NCBI GenBank assembly: GCA_017562135.1
Contig: QEYB01001217.1
Span: forward strand, 434,001 to 498,000
DNA from: Dipylidium caninum
Lineage: Eukaryota; Platyhelminthes; Cestoda; Cyclophyllidea; Dipylidiidae
Direction of reading: 5' to 3'
DNA length: 64,000 nt
Position numbers and translations under genes: made by a program. Below the pieces are notes generated by a model. That model had not been told where the DNA came from, ran no database searches, and was given only the letters and a program-made list of their open reading frames with translations. This document shows, piece by piece, positions 12,334 to 24,300 of the stretch; positions within the stretch are counted from its first letter, which is position 1, and every line of letters starts with the position of its first letter.

Positions 12334-15300
12334 GTAACCGCACTGCCTCCACGACAAGTTGCCCTCATCATTTAATGCCTTTTAAATGGTTGGTGCTATT
12401 GAAACGGTGACTTTGGCTCCACTGCTCCCACGGATCCAGCATTTATTATCAGTGAGTCACGTGATTTAATGTGCTTCCCGCCATTTAAGGGTCGTCTACT
12501 TATGCGAGTGATTAATTTGAGCTGTTGTGCTGACGAAGAGGAAAGACGGTTGAAGACTTGACTGATGTAGCATCCACTCGCCCCCAGGTCTCCACCTTCT
12601 TCCCTGCGAGGAAGCCTTCCACGCGACTCGCCGATGGACATGACCGCGTGACCTCCCTGACCCGCCGATGGGGCTGTGAACGTCACCGATCCACCAGTTC
12701 CACGGATGCCGAAGACGGCGAAGATGGCGACGATAATGACGAAGGTCGTGACACTTCTGCCGTTTGTCTTCGGCGTCCAGTACCCGAGAGAAGGCGATTT
12801 AATAGGGAGAGCGTCACGAGTAGCCAGGAACCCCATTCTGTTCATCGCATCTACAATTGTCGTTCGGCAGCGGAAAAGAAGTACTGGTTGAATAAGTAAG
12901 TTTTCTTCATACACTCTCTCCCCACACCTATGCCGCATTAAAAAATTTGTCTGATAGTCGCGTCTTCGGGCGTAACTTCGAGCACACCATTCACACTGCG
13001 ACCCCCTCGCCCCTTCGACCTTTCCCATTCCTTGCCAAAAACTTCCGCGACTTTTACCCAGCGCTACAAGCAGATCTTTGTGGATCCATCTCCTTCCTAT
13101 ATTTAGGTCGTGGGAAGATCTTTTTTGTGTCATGTCTACTCCCCCCACTAGTTATTGTCAACCCACGTTTATGCTCTTCGCCATAACTCCCACTAACCTG
13201 TCTTTTCATGTTGCCGATCCGCCCGAGCTCGGTCTCGCGGTAGCATGCAACAGATATGGTCAAAAGAACACGGAGGATTTTAAAATTAGAGCGGGGGTGT
13301 TCATTTTTCACGTAGCGGGAGTTTAACCATTCACCTGGTGGTGTAAACAGTTCAGCCCTCGTGCCTCCTCGTCCCCGAGTCCCGCCACGCCGACTGAAAA
13401 TGACACCAATCGAGCGAGTTGAGATTATGAGAACGAGTAGACGTAATTTTCACCCCGCAACTCAGTCCCCGAGTGGCGCTGTTCTGCCGGCACAGTTACT
13501 TCTCAAAGCTACTAACAACGGGGCATTTGGTAATTTGAGTTACGACCGTCCTGTGCTTGTTTTCGTGTTTTTGCCTGCCTTCGGCGGACGTCAGTTCTTC
13601 CCATGCGTCCACTTTCCACTTGTGATTACGCCATTGTGGGGCGTTCCTCGCCTACCTGCCTGCCCGCCTTCCTCCTCCCTCTTTCCTCCCTCCCCTCCCG
13701 CCTTTTGCCTCGCAGTGCGGCGTTGCCCGAGGTCGGGCGTGGCCCCTGCTTCCTCCCCTCGTCTCCTCTCCCCTACGTGACTCACCATCTGTAGGCTTAT
13801 TTTCTCAATCAACTCCAAATAGGAATTACGACATATTTCCATTTCGCCTCGCTCCTTTTATCCGTAGATTAAAGCCCAGGCTCCCGAAACCCGCAATCTG
13901 TCAGTGTTGCAAAGAGGCTTCACACCTCAAAACCATTGACACCGAAATCCCGACTAGACTGTTGCTAACTCAAATGCATTCCTACTGCCTTGCCTTTCTC
14001 CAAACTGCCTAGAAATGGGGTTACTTAGCGCCTCCTTCTTGTGCTTAATCTCGTCCCTCCTGCAATTCCTCCTATTCGTATTTTCCGTGCGCTCACTCTC
14101 CTTCATCCTTTGCCCTAACATTATTAAATTACCTCACTTTGAAGGCGATAGGAGGGCGGGGGGGGGGAGAAGGAGCAGGAGGAGGAGGAGGAGGAGGAGG
14201 AGCCCACTTCTTCTGTACTCTTACGATGAATGCGGCAATAAATTCTTATTGAGTCACGTGCGGTGCATCTAAGTACAACCTCCCTTCCACCGACTTTGCC
14301 TACCTCCGTGGAAAGCGTTCAGCCTATTGCCAGAACGGAATATTTCTCTACACTGACCCTCTCTTCCCATTTTCGTTCACGGCACGCATACTTCTCCCCT
14401 CGCTTGTCAGTGTGTCAAAATTGGCCAACCTGGTGATGATGGGAGGAGGAGGAGGAGGAGGGTCACTGCTTGGTCTTTTCGTCGTGAGTTTTACCGACGA
14501 ACTTTCTTCCGTGTTTGCCTTAAGCAGGTAGACACTGATCTGCTTGCCTACCTATGGTTCATAATTTTTCTCTGGAAATCCGCTCGTTCACAAATGCGTA
14601 TGTTAATTTGGCGGATGGTGCGTCGGCGGTAGCTTGCTTTGCATAATAACACGCTCCTAACTCTTTCACCCAACCACGCCTGCACACACAAATTAATCCG
14701 TATTCGGCCTACTGGGGTGCAGTTGTGAGTCAAAACGCGGAAGTATCTTTGCCTTGTTCGGGGCAAATCGAGAGGATCATTGCGATGTTGCTGCGTAAAT
14801 GGGAAAAGTAATTCCGTTTTTAGCTCGCTCCCACAAGTGCCAGTTGACAAGTGCTCCACTTCGGTTCAGCACTGACTTTTGCGAGGGAGTAAACAAAGAA
14901 CGTGAGGAGACACAACGTCTCGCGTCCCCTCTCATTATCTTAATTATGGTTCTTGCAAGCAATCTGCCCAAGTAGCCCACTTGAACGCAGCCCTGTTAAA
15001 AGCCCCCCTTTCTCGTCTGACCGTCTTTAATTTTGGAGTTGGTTTCGTTAATCGTCTTCAGCGTATTAGATTGGCAAAAGGTTCTAAACCTTATTTATAA
15101 ATTTTAAAGGCATTCTCCTTACCCATTTCGTAGCCAGAGGAAGCAAAACGAATTTAAGATGAAGCATAGCGCAGCTCAGCAAGCTTCGAGAAACGCTAAT
15201 GAGGCATTCGGAGGTGGCGCTACTAGTGAAAGAACTTTGACGTTGGTGTCGACGATTTGGATATCGTCAAGGTGCATCGAGGAAGACCACCGGTCCGTGA

Positions 15301-18300
15301 TGATAACGAGTAATTAAGGAAGGCTGTGGAATCCGATCCACACACACACACACACACGCACACACGGAATATTAGTGAACTTGGGTCTGAACTAGGAACC
15401 GACCATCCAAACGGCTGTGTTGAAACATCTGCGTATAATAAACGGTGAGGGGAATGAAAGGGGACTCATAATACATGTCGGCCGTACGAAGTGACGCAAG
15501 CGCAGATAATCGGTCGACCGCGAGGGCAAGCGCCCATAAAGCTCCACTCACTGTTGGCATCTTAAATAATTCCCCTACGAGATGAAATTCTCCCACATCC
15601 TCAACATTCACACGATATTCCCTCGGCCGACTATTAGCTTTTCCGTAATTACGATTTGTTTTTGAGAGAAGGAAAATACAGTAGTCAAAATGATATTATC
15701 AACGCCAAAATTAAACCTTTTGTCGAATCGTTGGCAGAAAGTCGTAGATATCAATGGAAGACAGTTTGATTGAACATAATGAGTAATGTAAAAAAAATTG
15801 TGTTCTTTGTCTTGTACCCTTCTTAAAAGTTTGTTTCATGGTTTCCAACCCGATTTTTGCGCAGTTGGAAGAACATTACACTTGTGTCTAATTATCAACT
15901 CACGCAAATATTGAAAGAAGTGGAACAGCTATGAGAAATTCACTTCATTTTCCCGATGACGGCAAATTCAGTCGTCATTGAAAACACACTTGTGTGAAGT
16001 AAACCCTCCTACCGACCTGACTTCCTTCTTCCCAGATTTCAGTGTCTCGCGAATCCCAATCTCTGCTGCGAAAAGCGGAGCGAAAGCAATCTTCACCTTT
16101 GCATTCAAGAAATCAAAGGCGTCCCCTCCGACAATGAGTAGGTTCTTGTACCGGTACTTGCTCGGGAGCAAACACAAACTTCCTCAACGATCGCATGTTT
16201 CAGGTACTTCTGTGAGATTTACCTAGACGACGCCCTCTATGCTCGAACGTCTCCCAAAACAATGAAGAATGCGTTATCGTGGTCCGAGGACTTTGAATTT
16301 GGGTTCGTTTCCCACCTACTTGTCATTTAAGTCCGCTCCAACGCATACTGATAGCCTTAAAAGTAACATCTTCCTCTGCCAGCCACTTGCCTCAATTTTC
16401 CGAGATCCGCGTTCTCCTCTGGATGTTCGCCCCGTACCTCGCTGTTGAGCAGGCCAAGAATCGAAGGGTGTCGCTACCACGTTCCGGTGTCGTCAGCGGT
16501 TCAGAGCGGTTGTCAACGTACCGGATATCGATTCCCAACCACTCTGACTCGCTGACGTCCATGGAGAGCGAGGCCTCCTCGTCCGCGGAGACCTTCGGCG
16601 GGGTGGACGACTTTCGCGGGAGGAAGCGGAGGCGGTCAATGGGCATCTTGAACAAGAAGATGCCATTAGATCTCCTGTTAATAGGTAAGTTCATCCTCCT
16701 CCAGCAGACCAAAATTGTCCCAAGATCCTTTTCCGTAGATCAACATGCTTTATACGCTCGGGAGCGATAGTGACACCCCAAATATGTGCCGATTCAGACT
16801 TTCCAACGCATTTTTAGTCTGCCCTTCTGCGTTATTGGGTGGTTTGCGATCATACTTGAAATTACCGGACATTCCTAATGTCCCGTGCTGCCGCCTCCCT
16901 TCTGACCGGCCGATCGTCCCGCCTCGGCTCTCGACACAACTTCCGCCGCAGCTTTGTTGGAGGTGTACAACTGAAACGGGTGATGTCACCGGCGGCATCC
17001 ATACGGGCCGCCTAAGAATCTGCATTTTGGACGGGAGGTCACCACTCACTTACCAGCCATTTTCAACGTTGTCCACGTTATCTGTCCAGATCACATCTGG
17101 CGGCAGTACCGGTCTTGTGGAGCGTAACTTCTCACTTCTCACCAAGATCGCGATGCCAGTAGCCGTGACGGGATTTAATTGTGCAAGCGGGAGAAATTGA
17201 ACTGGCGTCTGAATCCAGCGTGTATACGCAGGTTAATTCCCTGTCGAGGCCGCGCAATCTCGGATGTGTGTACACGCGTAGGGAGAGCAGAGATTTCACT
17301 CGCAACGTAAACACAAGTTTTTTTCTCTTTACGACGAAAGAAAATCCGCCGTTAGCAGGATGTGCACGATTTAAAACGAGCACGTTCCCTCTCTCTCTCT
17401 CAGCCAAATTCATTATTCCCTCGACTGACATAACCGGTGTGGTGGACTCGGAAACCTGGTACACCAGTTCCCTCGACGCCTCTCTGAAGCGCCTCTCCTT
17501 CGCCGATTCCAACTTGAGCGGGTCGTCAGTTGTTACCACCGCCTCTGTTGCCTCCTTCGACGGCGCTTTCCAATCGTCCCGCCAACATCAAACGCCGTAG
17601 TCAGGCGGGCCTCCGACTCTCGCGCAAGACCCTCACCCAACTCACACGCACCCCGCCGCGTCTGCGACTCACTGCCCGACTGGCCCAGTTCACCGTGCTG
17701 CCGGTGTGTGGATACAACTACCTCTTGCAAGCGCTCTCTAGTCCTAAAGCCTGCACTCTGCTTCTCAGGCGTCTGGAGCCTTGGCTGTCGGTAAAGTCGA
17801 AGGCAGCGTTGGCGAAGTCTCTGCTGGAAATGCTGCAATTGCGAGGCGAGGTACCCGCTTTTCTAGCCGCCCTCGTGCTTTCGGAGGTGCAAGAACAAGG
17901 TGAGATGAGAATTTAACCGGCCCTCTTAATGCTTTTTTTATGGAGAAGGGAAAGGTAGAATTTAGTGTGCGTTTAGTGGAACTCTTCGTTTTTCGCCAAC
18001 TTCACCATAGAAATGCTTGTTTATCTTATCAGTCGCATGGAGGGTTGGATTTTTGTGCGTGTGAACTCGGACACGGAAAAAGCGGCGCGGAAGCACCGAG
18101 GCCGTCCGTAAAGGCCGAAATCGCCAGTAAGAAATAGTTCTCGGAACCTGAAGTCGACTATTTTCCCTTCTAGAAATGTGAACAGCTGGCAAGAAAAGCG
18201 ATTTCGTTTACTAAATTTAGGACTCACTGTAGCACAGCCAGACTCCGTTCACCTCTAAGTTCCGTTTTCCATGTCTGTTACGCTCCACAGCGGCTGGTCT

Positions 18301-21300
18301 CGTCTAAACCGCCGTTAAAAATCGGTAAGTACATTTGCGTCTTCGAGCGGTTTTGCTGAACTCACCTCCACGGGTTCTTGACACACCAAATGCCAATGAG
18401 GCGGGTGGACGTGTGAAAGGGTTGTTGCATACTCGAAAATCCGTATTCTTTTGGATGGGGACTTTCAAGCCACTTAAATGTATCCGCATGCTCAAAAATT
18501 GTGCTATCTCGTATTCAAACTGACTGTCAGAGGTTTAGACTGTTAGGCGGATTAAAAGACCGGTTTTCCTCCGAAACGCGCACTGGACGCCTGTCTGAAT
18601 GCTGCTGAACTCCGTATGAGTGGTAACGCCTTCAGACTTCATCAGAATGTCCACGCCTCGTCTCCGTTAGGATAGGTGAGGGAGATTCTGCCCGAGCACC
18701 GAAAAAACAATCTTGTTTGGCAAATACTCGCACAGGCAATTGACCATAACTCCTTGCTCTGCAATTTCAAAATTTCCTCCTTCTCCAATAAGTAGTAGTT
18801 CGAGGAAGTTGTCAACCTCCTCCTTCATGTTGCCCGGACTTTGTGCCTTCCCTCGACTGTACAAGGATGCCATGACAGCAAAGCCCCACCTTCTTTGAAA
18901 GGAAAGTCGTACAAATTTGTTGGATGCATCAATTTCCATCCGTACAGTGCTTAATGAGCCAAAAAAAAACAAAGAAGTGGCTGAACTAATGGACTCTTCT
19001 CCGTGGATTTATTGAACATTTAACTGAACAGATCAATTCAACCAATCGTGAAATGTTTTGGCGGACATTAACTATTTTCTCGACTACTTCTTTTCACCAT
19101 CTTGGTTTCTTGCACCCCAAAACCCCTGACAGCGAATTTAAAACCTGTACAAGAAGGAAAAGTATCGAGGAAATAATAGGTTCCACCGCGAAACTGTTCT
19201 TTCCAGACACTAGGTGGACTAGAAGAAGGGGACTGGCCCCAACCACAGCCCACCGACCGGAAATACAACTTGGCCAAAAGTTTGGCACTTCCGAATTACC
19301 CTTTTCTAGCTTGATGGGTTTTTTCAATTTAGACAATCCAAATATGGTCCTTCGGAGCAATAGCCTCGCAACCAAGGCCATCGAGCTCTACCTCAAACAA
19401 GTTGGCGGTGACTATCTGAAGGCCGCACTTAGCGAATTTGTGACTTCCGTCCTCCACCAGACCACAGCTCCAGAGCCCGTCAGCACCAATGCCAAACGTA
19501 ATTCTCTCGGGCGAATGCATACCTCCACGAGGCGACCCTCTAGGGACGGCGCGTCGGAGACCATCCTGCGAGAGGGCGCAGACTTTGAGGTTGACCCGGA
19601 CAAGGTCACTAATTCCCGTCAGCTGCTTCGTAACCAGGCTAATCTGATGTGTCTTGTGAAGGAGGTTTGGCAACGAATTCAGGCCGCAATCTCCGCGTTT
19701 CCCAAGTAACTTTTAACTTTTAAATCCTTTTGGTAAACAGCGCTCGGTTAGCTCAACTGAATTAACCCTTTTCTGGTGTAGCGAACTGCGGATCACCTTT
19801 GCAGCCATACGCGAGGCAATGATGCTGACGAATGGTTCTGGTGTTGGAATAAAAACTTCCCAAGGTGAAAGTGGAGGTCTCTTCGAACACGTCGTCTCGG
19901 CATGTGTCTTCCTGCGGTTCATCTGTCCGGCCATACTCTCCCCTTGTCTATTCGGATTGGCTGAAGGTTTCACGGAGGATGCTCGAGCGGTCAGGGCTTT
20001 TACCCTGGTGAGTTGCAAGTCCACCTTCCCCTTACAAGCTCTGTGATGTTGTAGCATTCCCCGAATGTTACTGAGACAAGGAAGTTAGAAAAGGGAACAG
20101 CCGGAACGAGGTTGGTGTTTACACTTGGCAATTATCAGAGTTCTACGCTTCACATCTGACCGTCACTAGCCGTATCCCAAGCTTCCGCACTTCTGCGTCG
20201 GTTGCTATAGCGATATGGTTTTCTGCTTTGCAGATAACCCCCGAAGAAGTCGGTTCAGTCCACTTGTTTATCTCTCCTAGTTCATCCATTACTATCAGGT
20301 GGAATTATGACCAAGGCGGGGCCTATTTATCTCAATCTACGACAGGAAGTTGAGCGCCGTGAATGAGCGATTGCATTCGGATGGTAGACACTGGTGTTAT
20401 CTTATGCTCCCGCTGCTTGCCTGGCGGATTGTTTTTGCATACTCAGCGTAGACATTCTCCTAACTTACCGCGTAATTTGAAACGCGAGGCAAAAGTGGTC
20501 AAAGATAGAGTTGCCCTTATTGAATTGTTAACATAATTTCGGCTTCTCCGAAATCCATCTTATTTGTCGATCCGTCAAAATTCGTCAGAGGCGAGTAAGC
20601 CAGTGTCCGCCTCTTTGAAACATTATTGGAAGGAAAGTTGTTTTTCTATGATGAAGCCCCTTTTCCGTCACCCTCGTAGGACGTTTTGCTCCTCATTAAG
20701 GCCTTTTTTCGATTTGATTCTCGGTATTTTGATGCGTCTGGCTGACTTGGGGCGGTGGCGTGTTGACCCCCCTTCTCCTCCTCCCACGGGTAGACGAGGC
20801 GGCAGGCGTGATGAGAGAGAGAGAGAGAGAGAGAGAGGCCGTAGATAAAGACGAAGGGTCGGCGCTTGTCAGACCGTAGACTAATACACCGAGTTGTCAC
20901 ACCTTGACTCATCGAATAATGGCCGGTTTCAAAATTAGTGAAACCCCCGGCTGCCCCTGCGCACAGAGGCACCAGCCCGGCCGGTCAGGAATAAATCATG
21001 TGAGCACTACTTCATATGTGGTGATTTGTGCCTCGAGAGAGGCTGTTGTAATGATGACAAGGCAGACATTTGGTAGATAAAAAGCTGTCAGCATGTGAGT
21101 GATGTGTGTGTGTTTTCAGATTGGAAGGTGAGAAATGTGTGTACATTTCAGTATTTTTCCTCCTATCCGCGTTTTGGTTTAAATAGGATACATTTGCTCC
21201 TCATTGTCATCCTCCTCCTCCTCCTCCCCCCCCCCCCCCCCACCATTCCTATCCTCATCGCCCAAGCCCCTCAAAAAATCACACCCGGGCTGAGGGCAGA

Positions 21301-24300
21301 GGATCACCTGTTGGGGAGTGACCACGTCGCGGACAGAGGTGATTTGCTAGGCGTACGTCCTGTATGACCCTTTTTGCGGCGTCCCTAGACCTCTCGTAGG
21401 CCGTGCACTGCGTGTGAGTCCACAACTCATGTTAGCCTCCTCACCCATCGTGTGACGAACTTCGCCGGACAGGGACGCTCCCGTCTCTCCCTGAGGCGCG
21501 AGCCTACGACCGCACTTGCCCCAATACTGTCTTAGCACTGCGGACCACTTCCAGCGAGGTGGTCGCTTAATGGCTTCTCACCAGGTCTCTACATAGCGCC
21601 ATAAAACAATTGTTCTGGATTTGATTTTAGACCGGATAATGTCTCGTAGTGAGGCTAATCACGTCTTAAAAGCCCTGTCGGCTACTTTCGCCCCCATTTG
21701 CCACGCCGTGTGCGTTTGGGGCTTTGTTAAACCTTAAACAAAAGATATTTACATATATTAAGCGGCTTTTTTGGCGAGCCACGGGCGCGTGGCAGAGAAA
21801 GGGAGGCTTCAAAACACTTTTGGGTAAGAATGTTAGTGTCAACCGGAGTTAGTATAACCGAGTAAAAAAATACGAGGGGGGCGTCGAGGCGGTCCCACAG
21901 ACCTCGTAAGACATCTAAGTGGATCTTGGGTTGAGGAGCAGTGTTAACACAAACAACAGGCGTTTCCTATTGTGCTCAATGTCAAACGCAGGTGGCGAAG
22001 ACGATCTTGAATTTGGCCAACTTCACTCTATTCGGCGATGTGAAGGAGTTGCACATGGACTTCCTCAATCGCTTCGTCGCCGAGGAGATGCCGACAATGC
22101 GTGCGTTGTTATGGCGTTTGTCAGAGCCGGATTTGCATAGTGACTGCGGCGCTGTGGTTAACAGTAATTTCGACTCCACACCCTACATTGCCCAACTGGT
22201 GGATGTGCTCACAGTGCTGAAATGTCCCGTAGCCGAGGGGGTCAGTGCCTCGGCCAGCGTGAATCTCACCGCCCCACCGGTGTCCAAATTTTGCCGGAAA
22301 TGTGTAAGTGTCCCTCCACCCTCATGCTCGTTGTCGACAATTTCATATCATTTTTGGCGTATACTTGTTCTCCCCCAAGCGGACAATCCATCATGGAATA
22401 ACCGGTGGAAATCAGTGCATCTATAAGCCGTGAAATCCCCTCCAGACAGACGGTTTCAGCGGACGCTGTGAGGAGGTTTAAACAAGGACGAGGATGAATT
22501 CCAGAGTGTTCGAATGCAGTTGGACTGCATTGGATTGAAGTAGACCAGCAGCAAAAGTTAGCAAGGAGTAGTTTAGACGTTTCGAAGGCGAAAGTGCTTC
22601 CGCCGAGGAATTCCTCGTGGCGGATAATAAAAATGCCCTAGTGGTACGGTTTCCCTGCTTCTGGTCCCGGTTGCTCACGATGTAGGCTGCGTGCGAGCGG
22701 ATTATTTGCTCTCACATTTAGCTAATGTCGAATCTTCTACTGTAGGGCACTTCATCTACTTCTGAATGCGGTGTAGATCCCTCAATTCTACGGGAAATGC
22801 TTCATGACAGTGGCCCACTGGGCTTGGTGGTCTCGAGACTTGCGAAATGATTGGCAGAACCCCACGCCAGTTAATCCCGAGAAGTCGGACCAAATGGGTC
22901 GGGTCTTCCGCTTAGGGTGGCTGCAAATAGTCGGATAAAAGTGCGGAAAAAAGCCTCACAGATGAGTGTCAGGTTTCTGTCAAGACAGTAGAAAGACTCG
23001 TACAATCTGTTTGAAAAAGCTAGTGTAATTGTGATATCATCAAGTGGCCATCAATTCTTTCGACCGCCAGACTGCATTTTGTTGGCCAAAAAACCAAATA
23101 TTAACTGTTTTCTTCCTTTTTTAGATTTCTATCGTTGTAGAGAGCGAATTACGTCGACCAAACTCCCGGCTTGACTTCGCAAAAGCCGCCTCCATCGTCG
23201 TTGGAGGTGCTGCGGTTTATTCGACCAGGTCAAGTTGTTTGGACAAAATCGTGCCCCGGCCGCGCCTGATGGAGTTGCAGAACCTCCAGTCCGACGTGTC
23301 GGACTGCCAGCAGGCCATCTTTAGCATTCCGGGACAACTGACGGCGACGGAGCATTCTCTGGAGCTGGAACAAATGAACCTGGCGACCTCTTTGGCCCAC
23401 TGTCATGTTCAATTGGAAGCGGCTTTTGCTGCGATCCCCACTGATGTAAGTTCATTCCCGAATAACGCCGCCGCGATCTTTGGCCACCCCCCTCCACCCT
23501 TCAAGAGGACTCATCACTTTGCGAACCAAATGTTTCAATGTCTTTTCCAGTCTCGCATTTGAGGGTAGTCGGAGTAACTTGTCAGACCAGCCGCGGTTAC
23601 CCATCGCGCAGGTGTGTCGGAAATTTCGTTGCGACTTGGCGTGAGGATCATTGGATCACGTTTGGCAGTCTCTCTGACCGTTAAGTCCACGCATGTTTTA
23701 AGGACACAAGGAAGGCGAGGTGGGGAGTTTCGTCTCACTTTCTTGGGCAAATCCCCACTAGCCCCAGTCGTCCACTTGACAGTTTTCATTGCTAGAACCT
23801 CGAGCCTCCTGTGTAGATTAACCTCGCCCCACTGAAAAAATGTTGTGGATGATTTCGGGTATATCGCTGTAAATTGCATCCCGTGGATATGTGTAAGGCG
23901 TTCAGCAACGCACATGTAGTTTGATATGCAGGCTGAAAGAAGGGTGATTTCAGAACATCTTCATGTGCGCAATTTTTCACGATTCGGTTGGAGGACTGAT
24001 AGGTGGGAAAGGCCTCAAGGCGGTGTGTCTAACCATTTTATTTTGCCTCTTCAAGAAGCTGGATCAGCCGCTCAAAGATCTGCGCGCAATACTTGATGCA
24101 CTGACCCATCTGACTGTAATCGACGCCAAAGAATGGCACAGTGGAGATGTAAAACGACCAGGCAGCCAACAGAATGTCTGTCTGGAACTGGCCTCCAGTG
24201 TCTCGGCCCTCTCACTCGCCAAATCCACTTCACGGGAGGAACACATCCCCGCCACCAGCCAACACGAGGCGGGGATTACGAAGGTGGGGGAGGACGAGAG

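Noticed and set aside
12396..13148. 250-codon open frame on the minus strand, the longest single ORF in the window
   Set aside because: It lies antisense to the RasGAP PH exon, crosses its splice sites and has no recognisable domain; open antisense frames are expected opposite Arg/Asp-rich coding sequence.
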